From Rhodospirillaceae bacterium (GTDB lineage Bacteria > Pseudomonadota > Alphaproteobacteria > UBA7887), in NCBI GenBank assembly GCA_002728255.1, contig PBWV01000043.1, forward strand, positions 29,532-71,742: a DNA stretch of 42,211 nt, written 5' to 3'. A model generated the notes under the pieces. The model was not told where the DNA came from, did not search any database, and was given only the letters and a program-made list of their open reading frames with translations. Position 1 is the first letter of the stretch, and each line of letters opens with the position of its first letter. Positions 16,313 through 27,078 of the stretch are shown here, one piece after another. The position numbers and the translations under genes are program-made.

Positions 16313-17317
16313 ATGGCCAACACTAAAAATTTTGACGTGTCAAAATCTGTACATTCGCGCCGGCCTGATATTGAGGTATCCGCACGTGAGGTGTTCGGTA
16401 TTGATAGTGACTTAAAAGTTCCAGGATTTTCCGAGGCAAACGAGTATGTACCTGTGCGGGATGAGACTTACAGGTTTGATAAGGAGACTACCTTGGCAAT
16501 TCTTGCGGGTTTTGCATTTAACCGGCGGGTCTTAATTCAGGGGTACCATGGAACAGGGAAATCAACCCACATAGAACAAGTCGCAGCTCGCTTAAATTGG
16601 CCTTGTGTTCGCATCAATTTAGATAGTCATATCAGCCGCATAGATTTGATAGGTAAAGATGCGATAGTGGTACGGGATGGGAAACAGGTGACTGAATTCC
16701 GAGAGGGTATGCTTCCTTGGGCATTACAATCCTCCACGGCTCTAGTTTTCGATGAATACGATGCCGGGAGACCTGATGTAATGTTTGTAATCCAACGTGT
16801 CTTGGAGGTGGACGGTAGAATGACATTACTGGATCAAAATCGTATTATTCATCCTGACCCTTCATTCCGTCTATTTGCCACTTCGAATACGATTGGTCTT
16901 GGGGACACCACAGGTCTTTACCATGGGACCCAGCAAATAAACCAAGGGCAAATGGATAGATGGAATATTGTCGCGACATTAAATTATCTGCCACATTCCC
17001 AGGAAGTAGAGATTGTTAAAGCCAAGATTGATTCCTATAACACAGCGGAGGGTGAGAAAATCGTTTCGGCTATGGTAGATGTTGCCAGTCTTACACGCTC
17101 TGGGTTTATGAATGGTGACATTTCGACAGTTATGTCCCCGAGAACGGTGATTACTTGGGCGGAAAATTCCCAGATATTTGGAGACGTAGCTTTTGGTTTT
17201 CGGGCTACCTTCCTTAACAAGTGTGATGAAATGGAAAGAGCGTTGATCGCTGAATATTATCAGCGGTGCATGGGTGAGGAGTTGCCAGAGTCAGCAGTTT
17301 CTGCTGCCCTAGCTTAG
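16313..17317 (+). CDS. cobS: Aerobic cobaltochelatase subunit CobS
   Basis: A 334-residue MoxR-type AAA+ ATPase that with CobT and CobN inserts cobalt into hydrogenobyrinate a,c-diamide in aerobic B12 synthesis. Walker A is [10 protein letters not shown] near residues 75-84. Walker B is in [16 protein letters not shown], and sensor-like residues are in [21 protein letters not shown]-terminal [17 protein letters not shown] is specific for CobS. It is followed after 9 bases by cobT. No cobN is in the window, and the 36-base leader is too short for a cobalamin riboswitch. Confidence 0.96.
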   Translation: MANTKNFDVSKSVHSRRPDIEVSAREVFGIDSDLKVPGFSEANEYVPVRDETYRFDKETTLAILAGFAFNRRVLIQGYHGTGKSTHIEQVAARLNWPCVRINLDSHISRIDLIGKDAIVVRDGKQVTEFREGMLPWALQSSTALVFDEYDAGRPDVMFVIQRVLEVDGRMTLLDQNRIIHPDPSFRLFATSNTIGLGDTTGLYHGTQQINQGQMDRWNIVATLNYLPHSQEVEIVKAKIDSYNTAEGEKIVSAMVDVASLTRSGFMNGDISTVMSPRTVITWAENSQIFGDVAFGFRATFLNKCDEMERALIAEYYQRCMGEELPESAVSAALA

Positions 17318-17326
17318 GTAGCTTCT

Positions 17327-19198
17327 GTGTCTGACAAGAGAGAAGAGAGGGCGGAGAATTTTAAGCGGGCAGTTGCCGGCGCTGTGCGAGCCATCGCTGG
17401 TGTGGAAGAATTAAATGTCGGTTTCAGTGCGAGTCCGGGGGGAAGTACTAATGAGAATGCGCAGTTGCCCATGCCGCCAAGAGAGCCAGCCGCGGAAGAC
17501 TTAACCCAAGTTCGGGGGGCAGGTGATTCGCTTGCTTTGCGGCTTAAATATCACGATGAAAAGCTACACTCAGCAAGAAGACCTCCGGGTCAAACAGCGC
17601 GCGCTTTATACGATGCTATTGAGCAAGTGCGATGTGAATCTTTGGGCTCTCGCCGACTAAAGGGTGTCGCAAAGAATCTAGAAGCTATGATTGATGCACA
17701 ATATCGTAAGAAAGGCTTTGATCAGGTTAGTGAGCGGGATCAGGCTCCGGTCGTTGAGGCAGTGCGAATGTTAGTGCGGGAAAAGCTTACTGGACAACGG
17801 CCACCTCCAGCGGCTGATAGCTTAGTGGCACTTTGGCGACCATGGGTGGAGTCAAAAGTGGGGTCTGATTTTGGGGATTTGGCTGATGCTGTAGAAACTC
17901 AGACGGACTTTTCTAAGCTCTCGAGGCGATTAATTTCCCATCTAGAGTTTGCTGAGGAAGATGAGAATGAGGCAGATATAGAGTCTGGTGCTGAGGATGA
18001 GTCAGACGAACAAGATACTTTGGAAAGTGAAGGCGAGGATGAAGGTTCTGACACTGAGGGATTGGAGAGTATGGAGAGTGATTCTTCAGAGACGTCTGAT
18101 TCGGATGGTATTGAGAGTGATGACCTGGATACAGATATGTCGGAGGATGGTGATCTCGTAGATGGTGATGACGCTGATAACTCTGAAGACCCTTGGTCAC
18201 CTTCCCATGATTTGGGACAGGGCGGGCCTAGGTATCATACCTATGCAGAGGAATATGATGAAATTGTGTCTGCCGCCGAACTATGCGCTGACGAAGAATT
18301 GTCCCGATTACGGACTCATTTAGATCAGCAACTCACAAGCTTGCAAGGTGTCATTACTCGTCTCGCCAACCGCCTGCAACGGCGCCTTTTGGCAAAGCAG
18401 ACGCGGTCTTGGTTATTTGACTTGGACGAGGGATTGTTGGATACAGCGAGACTGGCAAGGGTGGTTGCTAACCCAACCTATCCACTTTCATATAAGTTTG
18501 AGAAAGAGACCTCCTTTCGAGATACTGTTGTCACATTATTATTAGATAATTCAGGTTCGATGCGCGGGAGACCCATTACTGTCGCTGCGATGAGCGCGGA
18601 TATCTTGGCACGGACCCTGGAACGATGTGGTGTTAAAGTTGAGATATTAGGTTTCACCACTAGGGCGTGGAAGGGGGGGCGTGCCAGGGAGCAGTGGTTG
18701 GCGGACGGAAAGCCTTCGGGTCCGGGGCGGCTGAATGAACTTCGCCATATTATATACAAACCCGCAGATAGTCCCTATCGCAGGGCGCGAAAGAATCTCG
18801 GTCTTATGCTCAGAGAGGGTCTACTAAAAGAAAACATTGATGGGGAAGCCCTCCTATGGGCGCATGAGCGTCTGCTTGGGCGACCTGAGCAGCGCCGCAT
18901 ATTAATGGTGATTTCCGACGGTGCGCCCGTGGATGATTCAACATTGTCTGTGAATTCGGGTAATTATCTAGATCACCACTTGAGAAAAGTAATCGAATGG
19001 ATTGAAAGATCGTCTCCAGTTGAGCTTTTGGCTATTGGTATCGGCCATGACGTCACCCGCTATTATAAGCGCGCTGTAACCATTGTAGACGCAGAGCAGC
19101 TTGGGGGAACTATGACGGATAAGTTGGCAGAGCTTTTTGATGATGAAGAGCTTCTTCCTAGACGGAAGAGAAACGATCGAAGAAATGTGGCTGCCTAA
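17327..19198 (+). CDS. cobT: Aerobic cobaltochelatase subunit CobT
   Basis: A 623-residue partner of CobS in the cobaltochelatase chaperone-like complex. The N-terminal domain (about 1-205) is followed by a very acidic, serine-rich linker at about 210-291 made mostly of D, E, S and G. A C-terminal von Willebrand A domain follows, with the MIDAS signature [13 protein letters not shown] near residue 405 (DxSxS). This acidic-linker plus VWA layout is standard for CobT. It starts with GTG 9 bases after cobS. The final codons overlap the start region of the next gene. Confidence 0.96.
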   Translation: MSDKREERAENFKRAVAGAVRAIAGVEELNVGFSASPGGSTNENAQLPMPPREPAAEDLTQVRGAGDSLALRLKYHDEKLHSARRPPGQTARALYDAIEQVRCESLGSRRLKGVAKNLEAMIDAQYRKKGFDQVSERDQAPVVEAVRMLVREKLTGQRPPPAADSLVALWRPWVESKVGSDFGDLADAVETQTDFSKLSRRLISHLEFAEEDENEADIESGAEDESDEQDTLESEGEDEGSDTEGLESMESDSSETSDSDGIESDDLDTDMSEDGDLVDGDDADNSEDPWSPSHDLGQGGPRYHTYAEEYDEIVSAAELCADEELSRLRTHLDQQLTSLQGVITRLANRLQRRLLAKQTRSWLFDLDEGLLDTARLARVVANPTYPLSYKFEKETSFRDTVVTLLLDNSGSMRGRPITVAAMSADILARTLERCGVKVEILGFTTRAWKGGRAREQWLADGKPSGPGRLNELRHIIYKPADSPYRRARKNLGLMLREGLLKENIDGEALLWAHERLLGRPEQRRILMVISDGAPVDDSTLSVNSGNYLDHHLRKVIEWIERSSPVELLAIGIGHDVTRYYKRAVTIVDAEQLGGTMTDKLAELFDDEELLPRRKRNDRRNVAA

Positions 19199-20186
19199 CG
19201 CTCTCCCTGCGCTAAAAAAAAATCGGCCAACCGCATTTATCGTGGCTTGGACTCTTTCGAGTTTTTTTACATCGGGCGATATTTCCAGTTGGAGTGAGCC
19301 ATTGTCCGTGGAGGTGGTGCCATTAAATGTGGATGTTGGGGCCCGGATCGTTGGGCCCGCTGGGGCCTTGGTATACCGCGGTGGTGTGGAACTTACCTCA
19401 GAAGACCCCCGTTTTGGCGGTTGGTCTGGGCTGCTTGCGGGTGAGAAAGGGAGGCGAATGTTGGCTATTTCTGACAACGGTTGGTGGTTGCAGGGGAAAT
19501 TAATTTACAACGAACGGGGTGATTTGGCTGGTGTCCAGGAGGTATCCATTTTGCCAATGCGATCATTGGAGCCAAGTGTCAATTTCACATTAGATGCTGA
19601 AGCCTTAATTCAGACTGGCGATGGCGGCCTTATCGTAGCTTATGAGAGGCAACACCGGATTTGGTCATATAGAGATGTGTGGAGTAATCCAACACCCATA
19701 AGCATGGGGGGAATGCTCTCTAAATTACCCTTAAACTCAGGAATTGAAGCTCTTGTTTTGATCGCGCCGGGAGAGCTATTGGCTATCACGGAGACGGGAA
19801 CAGTGGAAAGTAATTTTGCAGCATTTCATAAAACGGAAGGTGGAATTTCTCGGGTTGAATATCCCTACCATAGTTATTTTCGCCCAAGTGATGCTGTGCG
19901 GATAGCGTCAAACAGTTTGCTGGTATTAGAGCGTGGCTATAATAAGCAAGCAGGAGTAGGCGCGCGTCTAGTGTTAGTCCAGGCGCGGGCACCTATTGGA
20001 AACTTTGAGATAACTGGAGATGTGGTGGTGGAGCTTGGCTCGCCCATACCGTTGGATAATTTTGAAGGTTTGGCAATCGTCTCACGTCCATCTTCGCCCG
20101 CCCAGATATATCTACTGTCAGATGATAATTATAGCAGTTCCCAACGAACTTTGTTGATGATGTTTGACTTGGAAATGTGGCGTTGA
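19185..20186 (+). CDS. Secreted esterase-like activity of phytase family protein
   Basis: About 333 residues from the ATG at 19185, which lies inside the last codons of cobT in a different frame (an ATG at 19137 is possible but gives a longer overlap). A hydrophobic stretch [13 protein letters not shown] near residue 20 looks like a signal peptide. The body resembles the esterase-like phytase family (PF13449): [73 protein letters not shown] and [12 protein letters not shown], the blades of a beta-propeller. This gene downstream of cobT is, from memory, common in Rhodospirillales. Its phosphatase or esterase activity is unproven. A run of nine A bases near codon 10 is noted under findings. Confidence 0.8.
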   Translation: MWLPNALPALKKNRPTAFIVAWTLSSFFTSGDISSWSEPLSVEVVPLNVDVGARIVGPAGALVYRGGVELTSEDPRFGGWSGLLAGEKGRRMLAISDNGWWLQGKLIYNERGDLAGVQEVSILPMRSLEPSVNFTLDAEALIQTGDGGLIVAYERQHRIWSYRDVWSNPTPISMGGMLSKLPLNSGIEALVLIAPGELLAITETGTVESNFAAFHKTEGGISRVEYPYHSYFRPSDAVRIASNSLLVLERGYNKQAGVGARLVLVQARAPIGNFEITGDVVVELGSPIPLDNFEGLAIVSRPSSPAQIYLLSDDNYSSSQRTLLMMFDLEMWR

Positions 20187-20205
20187 ATCAGTTCTCTCAA
20201 ACAGG

Positions 20206-20490
20206 CTAACTTGCTGCCGTCTTCATGATTTGCCGTTTTACCCTTCGTGCTTTCAGTGAAAGAAGATTATCCGAAGCTTTAGCAAGAAACGGGTCTAGGC
20301 CACCCCTATGTTCCACAGACCGAATGGCATAAGCGGTCGCTCGGAACTTAAAGGTCTTTTTCAGTGCGTCGCTGTAAAGTGATACGGATTGAAGGTTTGG
20401 TAGGAAGCGACGCCTAGTCCTATTGTTAGCGTGGCTTACATTGTTGCCACTCTGTACACCTTTTCCGGTCAGTTCACATTGCCGTGTCAT
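20206..20490 (-). CDS. rpmB: 50S ribosomal protein L28
   Basis: A 94-residue L28: [34 protein letters not shown] is highly typical, and the C-terminal extension ([12 protein letters not shown]... ) is the alphaproteobacterial form. It converges with the phytase-like gene (19 bases between stops). GGAAA about 9 bases before the ATG is a modest ribosome binding site. About 80 bases separate it from the end of meaB upstream. Confidence 0.97.
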   Translation of the reverse strand: MTRQCELTGKGVQSGNNVSHANNRTRRRFLPNLQSVSLYSDALKKTFKFRATAYAIRSVEHRGGLDPFLAKASDNLLSLKARRVKRQIMKTAAS

Positions 20491-20569
20491 TGTTGGGTTT
20501 CCAGCTGGTTAATCTATTAAAATCTGTTTAATTTAGGGTCCGGGCCAGAGTTCTAGGTGACTACCTGCG

Positions 20570-21571
20570 TTAGGTCAAGTTCTTCTTGATGAACGCATCT
20601 AAAATAAGCCTGGATCCCGCTCTGGCTGTAATCTTGCGGGTAGCCACGCGTTCTTCTAGGTCTCGGAAGATATCGGCTAACTCGGGGTGTGTTCGGATGT
20701 TCTGGCTTATAGTAGCCATGATGTCCGACCATAGCCACGAAACCGCTTGTTCATTTCGACGTTGGTTAATGGTGTCGTCCTCTAAAATAGTTCTGTGATA
20801 TTTTTTTATCAGCTCACAGATCTGATCTATATTAGTGTGTAACAGGGCGGAACATGTTGCCACAGGGGTAACCCAGTTTGGGTAAAGAGGTCTAGATAGT
20901 GCCAGGGCATTTTTATAGTCAGATTGAGCTTGGTGAGCAGATTCTAATAGTGGGCCATCAGCCTTAGTTACTATCAAGAGGTCAGCCATTTCGACCACGC
21001 CTCTCTTGATCCCTTGTAGGTCATCCCCACCAGCTGGTTGGACGAGAAGAATAAACATATCCACCATGTCTCTTACAGTAACCTCCGATTGTCCTACGCC
21101 AACCGTTTCTACAATTACCACGTCGAACCCAGATGCCTCGCAGAGAAGGATTGCTTCTCTTGTGTTGGGCGAAACTCCGCCAAGCATCCCCCTGCTAGGT
21201 GTGCTTCTTATGAAGGATTTAGGGTTCGTTGATAATTTTGGCATTCGAGTTTTGTCCCCAAGAATGGAGCCGCCACTTTTACTGCTGGAAGGGTCGATGG
21301 TCAGCACCGCGACACTATGCCCTTTCTCAATAAGAGCAGTGCCAGTGGTTTCAATAAAGGTAGACTTGCCGACGCCAGGTGTTCCTGTGATCCCTAATCG
21401 AATAGAATTTCCCGTAGCAGGAAATACCGATGTTATTAGTTGGTCTGCTAATTTCTGATGATCTTCTCTGGACGACTCCACCAGAGTTATTGCTTGTGCC
21501 AGCAATCTTCGGTCACTCTTCAGCACCCCAGCTTTGAGGGCACTTATATTTTTATTCATGTCATCGATCAT
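20570..21571 (-). CDS. meaB: Methylmalonyl-CoA mutase-associated GTPase MeaB
   Basis: A 333-residue G3E-family GTPase that gates B12 loading of, and protects, methylmalonyl-CoA mutase. Walker A is GITGTPGVGKSTFIE near residue 60. AVLTIDPSSSKSGGSILGDKTRM and FIRSTPSRGMLGGVS are diagnostic. The Walker B-like segment DVVIVETVGVGQSE and the base-recognition stretch LLIVTKADG follow. It lies 44 bases downstream of the mutase on the same strand, the classic pairing. Confidence 0.95.
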   Translation of the reverse strand: MIDDMNKNISALKAGVLKSDRRLLAQAITLVESSREDHQKLADQLITSVFPATGNSIRLGITGTPGVGKSTFIETTGTALIEKGHSVAVLTIDPSSSKSGGSILGDKTRMPKLSTNPKSFIRSTPSRGMLGGVSPNTREAILLCEASGFDVVIVETVGVGQSEVTVRDMVDMFILLVQPAGGDDLQGIKRGVVEMADLLIVTKADGPLLESAHQAQSDYKNALALSRPLYPNWVTPVATCSALLHTNIDQICELIKKYHRTILEDDTINQRRNEQAVSWLWSDIMATISQNIRTHPELADIFRDLEERVATRKITARAGSRLILDAFIKKNLT

Positions 21572-21615
21572 GAATTGCGACCTTCGCTGGGTGTATAATC
21601 ACGCTTTTGGATATT

Positions 21616-23769
21616 TTACTCTTGGTTGTTTAACTTAGGGGCCATTAATTCAAGAATTTCTACTGCTGCTTTGGGTATATTTGTTGCTGTCCCATAGATC
21701 GCGGCCACGCCAGTTGATTTCAGGAAGTCGTGATCCTGAATTGGTATTACTCCACCGCAAATTACTAGTACATTTTTGGCATTTAACTCGTGAAGGGCTG
21801 AGGTGAGGGCTGGTACTAGGGTATTGTGCCCACCTGCTTGGCTTGAAACACCTACGATGTGAACATCGGCCTCAATCGCCTGCACGGCGGCCTCTTCAGG
21901 AGTCTGAAATAAGGGGGCTATATCTACATCGAAGCCGATATCTGCAAAAGCTGTCGCGATTACTCTTGCGCCCCTGTCATGTCCGTCCTGGCCCAATTTC
22001 ACAACAAGCATCCGAGGTCTCCGTCCTTCTCTGTTGGCAAACTCTGTGACCTTTTCTTGGACGGTTCGGAACTCAGCATCTTTCTCGTACGCGGCTTTGT
22101 ATACCCCAGTCACACTATTAATCCTTGCTTCATGCCTAGTAAAACTCTTCTCTAACGCGGACGAAACCTCGCCTACTGTCGCCCGTTCTCTCATGGCAGT
22201 TATAGTCAATTCTAGGAGATTCTCATCTCCATTAGTTGCTGCATCGGTTAAGCGACTGAGTGCGTCATGGCATTTTTCTGAGTTTCTCTTCGACTTAACT
22301 CTGTTAAGGCGCTCTAACTGTGCGGCCAGAACCTCGCCATTATCGACTTCCAGAATATCTAAGGGGGTGGGTGAATCAGGTTGGTATTTGTTTACACCTA
22401 CCACAACTTGTTCGCCTCGCTCGATGCGTGTTTGTCGTAATGTTGCCGCTTCTTCGATTTTTTTCTTGGGAATGCCAGCCGCCACTGCTGCCGTCATTCC
22501 TCCCGCGTCCTCAATTTCTTTAATCAGTTGCCTCGCATGTTTGATCATACTAGCGGTTAGGGATTCTATAAAATAGCTTCCGCCTAGTGGATCGATCACA
22601 TCGGTCAGTCCTGCTTCCTCTTGCAAGATGAGTTGGGTATTTCTAGCTACTCGAGCAGAAAATGGTGTCGGTAAGGCGACAGCCTCATCAAATGAGTTTG
22701 TGTGCAGTGACTGCGTGCCTCCTAAGGCGCCGGCCATTGCCTCCACCGTAGTTCGGACGATATTGTTGTACGCATCCTGCTCGGTCAGGCTAACGCCAGA
22801 TGTCTGGCAATGTGTTCTTAAAGCATAGCTAAGCGGATTTTTAGGGGAGAACTCTTTCATTAATTCTGCCCAAAGGACTCGTGCGGCGCGTAGTTTAGCA
22901 ATTTCCATAAAAAAATTCATGCCCAAACAAAAAAAGAATGATAATCGTGGGGCAAACTCATCTATTTCAAGACCTCGGCCTAGGGCGGCGCGAACGTATT
23001 CGAGGCCATCTGCTAGAGTGAAGGCAAGTTCTTGAATTACAGTAGCTCCGGCCTCCTGCATATGATAGCCCGAAATGGAGATAGAGTTAAACCGTGGCAT
23101 TTTTTGTGAGGAGTATTGAATTATATCTGCGACGATTCTCATGCTCGGGTCTGGTGGATAGATATAGGTGTTTCGAACCATAAATTCTTTGAGAATATCA
23201 TTTTGTATAGTCCCTGTGAGTGCCGCTTGGTCAACTCCTTGTTCCTCGGCAGATACTATATAAGCCGCAAGGACCGGGAGGACGGCGCCATTCATGGTCA
23301 TGGAGACGCTCATCTGAGATAAGGGAATATCGGCAAACAAGATCTTCATGTCTTCCACTGTATCTATAGCCACGCCAGCTTTTCCGACATCACCAACGAC
23401 CCGGGGGTGGTCAGAGTCGTAGCCTCTGTGTGTTGCCAGATCAAATGCAACAGAAAGAGCTCTTTGACCAGCCTTTAGATTTTCACGATAAAACTTATTT
23501 GATTCTTCCGCGGTGGAAAAGCCGGCGTATTGACGCACAGTCCAGGGCCGCCCAGCATACATAGTAGCGCGTGGGCCTCTGAGGAACGGTGGCAGACCAG
23601 GTAGAGTGTTTAGGTGTTGAATCTTTTCTAAATCCTGGGCTGTGTACAGTGGCTTAAGCGAAATTCCCTCCGGTGTATGGCGGATCAGGTCCTCGTGAGA
23701 GCGACCTTTCAGATCTTTTTTCACCTGGGCTTCCCAGCTTTCCAGGTCGGATTTGTAGTTACTAGTCAT
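21616..23769 (-). CDS. Adenosylcobalamin-dependent methylmalonyl-CoA mutase (catalytic subunit)
   Basis: A 717-residue mutase interconverting methylmalonyl-CoA and succinyl-CoA, the last step of propionyl-CoA use. The N-terminal TIM-barrel domain has [20 protein letters not shown] and [21 protein letters not shown]. The C-terminal B12-binding domain carries [13 protein letters not shown] (DxHxxG, His about 597), then [15 protein letters not shown] and VICGGVIP. Length is that of ScpA/MutB-type subunits. No small subunit gene is present, so it is either homodimeric or has a partner elsewhere. It heads the mutase-meaB unit; no riboswitch-like structure is evident in the 113 bases upstream. Confidence 0.95.
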   Translation of the reverse strand: MTSNYKSDLESWEAQVKKDLKGRSHEDLIRHTPEGISLKPLYTAQDLEKIQHLNTLPGLPPFLRGPRATMYAGRPWTVRQYAGFSTAEESNKFYRENLKAGQRALSVAFDLATHRGYDSDHPRVVGDVGKAGVAIDTVEDMKILFADIPLSQMSVSMTMNGAVLPVLAAYIVSAEEQGVDQAALTGTIQNDILKEFMVRNTYIYPPDPSMRIVADIIQYSSQKMPRFNSISISGYHMQEAGATVIQELAFTLADGLEYVRAALGRGLEIDEFAPRLSFFFCLGMNFFMEIAKLRAARVLWAELMKEFSPKNPLSYALRTHCQTSGVSLTEQDAYNNIVRTTVEAMAGALGGTQSLHTNSFDEAVALPTPFSARVARNTQLILQEEAGLTDVIDPLGGSYFIESLTASMIKHARQLIKEIEDAGGMTAAVAAGIPKKKIEEAATLRQTRIERGEQVVVGVNKYQPDSPTPLDILEVDNGEVLAAQLERLNRVKSKRNSEKCHDALSRLTDAATNGDENLLELTITAMRERATVGEVSSALEKSFTRHEARINSVTGVYKAAYEKDAEFRTVQEKVTEFANREGRRPRMLVVKLGQDGHDRGARVIATAFADIGFDVDIAPLFQTPEEAAVQAIEADVHIVGVSSQAGGHNTLVPALTSALHELNAKNVLVICGGVIPIQDHDFLKSTGVAAIYGTATNIPKAAVEILELMAPKLNNQE

Positions 23770-23881
23770 TCTGGCGTTGCATTCTCAAAGGTTCATCGCG
23801 ATATTTAGAACGGAGTTTTTGCATTGTAGCTCTTTTGAGTAAAGCAGCATAGTATGGGAAACACATAGTCCAGGAGAAGAA

Positions 23882-24814
23882 GTGTTGGATATACACCCCC
23901 AATTACAGTCCCTATTAGAACAATTAGGGTCGGCAGGCTACCCCGATCAAACGCAAGTTAGTCCAACTGAAGCCAGGAAAATAACCGATGATCGGGCTAG
24001 GAGATTCTATGGGCCTAGTGACGATGTAGGTTCGATAGCGGATATAATGATACCCTCATCTCCCCAAGATTTGTCAGCAAGGGTATACACTCCGAGCGGC
24101 AAGGGGCCGTTTCCCATTCTGGTATATTTCCATGGGGGTGGATGGGTTTTGGGGAGTCTGGATAGTGCGGATAGGGGCGCCCGAGGTGTCACGTGTTCGG
24201 CAGGTTGCATAACTGTTTCGGTAGATTATAGGCTTGCCCCTGAAAATCCATTTCCTGCTGCGGCTAATGATTGTGTGTCTGCTTTGAACTGGATTGTTAG
24301 AAATGCGGCTGATTTTGATGGTGATCCAAGTCGGGTTGCTGTAGGAGGTGACAGCGCCGGGGGTAATTTGGCAGCGGCGGTTGCGATAGAGGCCCGTGAG
24401 GCCGGACCGGACTTATTATTTCAGCTGTTAATTTATCCAGTAGTGGATTCCGATTTGACCAGAGAATCCTATAAAAAATTTGCTAATGCTCCTATGTTGC
24501 CTGGTCACAGGATGAAGTATTTTTGGGATCAATACGTTCCTAATGTAGGGGACAGAAGTGACTGGCGTTGTTCGCCACTTCGGGCCAGTGATCATTCAGG
24601 CTTGCCGCCGGCGCTGATAATAGCGGCAGGCCTTGACCCACTGTTGGACGAGGGTAAGGAATATGCAAAAAAACTTTTGAAAGCGGGTGTCGAGGTGAAT
24701 TATGAGGTTTTCCCTCGGATGACTCATGCTTTCTTTCAGGCTCCGGGATTGTTAGACGACGCGCGTGTGGCTTCTAATAAGGCGGGCTTCCATTTACGAA
24801 AGGCATTTAATTGA
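23882..24814 (+). CDS. Alpha/beta hydrolase, HSL (type IV) esterase family
   Basis: A 310-residue hormone-sensitive-lipase-like esterase. Oxyanion motif HGGGW is near residue 83, nucleophile elbow GGDSAGGN near 157, the Asp is in GLDPLLDEG (about 251) and the His in RMTHAFFQ (about 281), so the catalytic triad is complete. GTG start with AGGAG about 8 bases upstream. Probably cytosolic, acting on short acyl esters; substrate unknown. It diverges from the mutase. A second member of the family lies at 32722-33675. Confidence 0.92.
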   Translation: MLDIHPQLQSLLEQLGSAGYPDQTQVSPTEARKITDDRARRFYGPSDDVGSIADIMIPSSPQDLSARVYTPSGKGPFPILVYFHGGGWVLGSLDSADRGARGVTCSAGCITVSVDYRLAPENPFPAAANDCVSALNWIVRNAADFDGDPSRVAVGGDSAGGNLAAAVAIEAREAGPDLLFQLLIYPVVDSDLTRESYKKFANAPMLPGHRMKYFWDQYVPNVGDRSDWRCSPLRASDHSGLPPALIIAAGLDPLLDEGKEYAKKLLKAGVEVNYEVFPRMTHAFFQAPGLLDDARVASNKAGFHLRKAFN

Positions 24815-24928
24815 TCTGTCGAAAAAGATTTGGTTGAGATCAATCCGTCGAGCCGTGCGCCTTTGTAAGGGAGTGATAGAGGGACCTTCATCCTTACCTA
24901 AGACGTGTGTAAGCCATTAATTATGGCC

Positions 24929-24953
24929 GCTCCTGTGAGCTTTTCTATTTTTT
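24929..24953 (+). terminator. Weak rho-independent terminator after the first HSL esterase
   Basis: GCTC-CTGT-GAGC forms a four-base-pair stem followed by TTTTCTATTTTTT. A five-base-pair hairpin (GCCAT ... ATGGC, 24913-24927) precedes it. The stem is short, so this is tentative; it is oriented for the plus-strand esterase. Confidence 0.35.
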
Positions 24954-25827
24954 ACCAAATAAACAGGGGGACTGCATAGGTGGGGATAATGCCTGCCTCC
25001 CCACAATGGGTCCGGAATGCCTTAGGTATTGGCATATCCCCCTCTGAAATGCCAAACTTTGTGGCAGTGACGCCGCCTACTACCAGAGTAGTAGCTATAC
25101 CAAATTCGTTTGCACCTTTGATGTCCGTCTCTAGTGTATCTCCAATGGCCACGATACTATGCTTGGGAAGATTGCCTAATCGTTCGAAAAGGATGGAATA
25201 GATATCCTGGTGAGGTTTTCCAAAATATAGGATCTGCCCCCCGAGATTCTTATAATGGTCGGCTAATGCTCCGGCGCATAGGAGCTGCTCCCCAGTTTGC
25301 CGCACTACCACTTGGTCAGGATTTGTGCAGATCATGAGGAGTTTTTGTTCCAGAGCTTGATCAAAAAGTTTGTTATACATTTCAGGATGGTCAGTGCTTT
25401 CCCATGGTCCCGTAACAAGCAAAAAGTTGCTGGTTTTCAGGTTTGATGACTCGGTATAGTCCAGGCCCTCCAGCAATCCACGATCACGGTCTGGTCCAAT
25501 ATAGAAATACGTGTTTCCAAGCTTCGCGATATGTGGGTCGCTGCGCGCCGATAGGGCGAGACGGGTTGCTTCTCCTGACGAAAGAACATCGTCGTATAGC
25601 GTTGGGGGTATCCCAATCGAGTTCAATTTTTCGCCTACTAGATGGGCTTGCCGCGGGGCGTTGGAAAGCAGGATAATTTTCTTTCCGCAGTTTCGCAGGT
25701 TTTCTAAACAGTAAGCAGCCCCCGGGTAGGGGTCCAAGCCATCCATTAATACACCCCAGATATCAAGGATGAAAACTTCGTACGCTTTGGCAAGAGAGGC
25801 AATTCCCTCTATAAATTTTGTATTCAT
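24952..25827 (-). CDS. TIGR01459-type HAD-superfamily hydrolase
   Basis: About 291 residues from the ATG at 25827; the frame extends 17 residues upstream, but MNTKFIEGIASLAKAYEVFILDIWGVLMDG is the usual family start. HAD motif I is DIWGVLMDG (nucleophile Asp), motif II is in IILLSNAPR, and motif IV is GDTLETDIKGANEFGI. The layout resembles NagD/pNPPase-type class IIA HAD phosphatases, found widely in alphaproteobacteria. Physiological substrate unknown. It follows pyrD on the same strand, about 75 bases downstream. Confidence 0.88.
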   Translation of the reverse strand: MNTKFIEGIASLAKAYEVFILDIWGVLMDGLDPYPGAAYCLENLRNCGKKIILLSNAPRQAHLVGEKLNSIGIPPTLYDDVLSSGEATRLALSARSDPHIAKLGNTYFYIGPDRDRGLLEGLDYTESSNLKTSNFLLVTGPWESTDHPEMYNKLFDQALEQKLLMICTNPDQVVVRQTGEQLLCAGALADHYKNLGGQILYFGKPHQDIYSILFERLGNLPKHSIVAIGDTLETDIKGANEFGIATTLVVGGVTATKFGISEGDMPIPKAFRTHCGEAGIIPTYAVPLFIW

Positions 25828-25901
25828 TGATAGTCCTGACGCAGGTATTGCAATTGTGAAAGCGAACCATTTGGCCATGGCCTTATATTGATTGTTTCCT
25901 T

Positions 25902-26972
25902 TTAATACTTAGAGACGTCAACGCCAATGGCAGATGTAATGTTTGGGAACCCATCCCTTTTTATGTATGCAGAGAGTGTCGATTTTATCTCTTCTATTAG
26001 TTCAGGGCCTTTGTAAATAAGGGCCGTGTATAACTGAATGATGCTAGCTCCAGCGCGTATTTTTTTATAGGCATCCTGTCCGGAAGCCACACCACCTATT
26101 CCGATGAGTGCTATATCCCCGTTCACCCGCTTATACATATCTGCCAATATTTGGGTTGATCGTTCAAACAGCGGTTGTCCGCTCAATCCACCGCTTTCCG
26201 CACGATTTTTGCCTATTAGGGAAGCGGGACGATCTAGGGTTGTATTAGATATCAATAATCCATCTACCTTGCACTTTATCGCGACGGCTGCAATATCTGC
26301 GCGAGATTGCCGATCTAGATCAGGGGCCAGCTTAATTAATAGGGGCACATTTTGGCCGGCATTACTTGTTAGGCCTGCTCTTTTATCCTGCAGCGTAGAA
26401 ATTAATGTATGAAGGTTTTCTTTACTTTGCCATGCGCGTAATCCAGGTGTGTTTGGCGATGATATGTTCACAACCAGGTAATCGACTAATGGGGCAAGCT
26501 TTGTTAAGCAGGTGCGATAATCATCAAGTGGATTTTCGCTATTTCTGTTGGGACCTATATTAGCTCCAATTATCCCTTTGTAGGGACGGATTCGGGAAAG
26601 TCTTCGGGCAGCTATTTCGAGTCCTTCGTTATTGAATCCTAACCGGTTTATTACTGCGCCATCTTCGGGCAGACGAAACAAACGCGGTCGCGTGTTTCCT
26701 TTTTGGGCCTTCGGTGTAATAGTCCCAACTTCAACTGATCCAAAACCTTGTTTAAGGAGGGTGTTTACTCCCCTGGCGTTTTTATCAAAACCAGCAGCAA
26801 GACCCACTGGATTAGCGAAATGGAGACCAAAGCATGTTTGGGAAAGAGCGGCTGCGCTTGGCGATGGATTATTTGGACCCAGGCCAAATTCGAGAGCTTT
26901 AATAGCCAGAGCATGGGCGATCTCTGGAGGCAATCGTGATAGTATTGATCGGGCGAGATTTAGCTTTGTCAT
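25902..26972 (-). CDS. pyrD: Dihydroorotate dehydrogenase (quinone), class 2
   Basis: A 356-residue FMN enzyme oxidising dihydroorotate to orotate in pyrimidine synthesis, feeding electrons to the quinone pool at the inner membrane. The N-terminal helical extension (ILSRLPPEIAHALAIKALEFGLG) is the class 2 membrane-binding part. NPVGLAAGFDKNARGV and VNISSPNTPGLRAWQ carry FMN and catalytic residues, with the Ser of SSPNTPG as class 2 base. GIGGVASGQDAYKKIRAGAS is the phosphate-binding loop. Length is normal. Confidence 0.96.
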   Translation of the reverse strand: MTKLNLARSILSRLPPEIAHALAIKALEFGLGPNNPSPSAAALSQTCFGLHFANPVGLAAGFDKNARGVNTLLKQGFGSVEVGTITPKAQKGNTRPRLFRLPEDGAVINRLGFNNEGLEIAARRLSRIRPYKGIIGANIGPNRNSENPLDDYRTCLTKLAPLVDYLVVNISSPNTPGLRAWQSKENLHTLISTLQDKRAGLTSNAGQNVPLLIKLAPDLDRQSRADIAAVAIKCKVDGLLISNTTLDRPASLIGKNRAESGGLSGQPLFERSTQILADMYKRVNGDIALIGIGGVASGQDAYKKIRAGASIIQLYTALIYKGPELIEEIKSTLSAYIKRDGFPNITSAIGVDVSKY

Positions 26973-27078
26973 TGTTATCGATTATTTGTCCCACCTGAGT
27001 GAGCTATATTTTGTTTCAGCGACGGACTGGCTATTATGATCCACTTGGGTGGTAATTTCAAAAATTGATCGGAGTAAA

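Noticed and set aside
22034-22576. 180-residue plus-strand open frame inside the mutase gene
   Set aside because: Antisense shadow of a conserved B12-dependent mutase.
23770-23881. Possible cobalamin riboswitch before the mutase
   Set aside because: The region is short and no B12-box-like sequence was seen.
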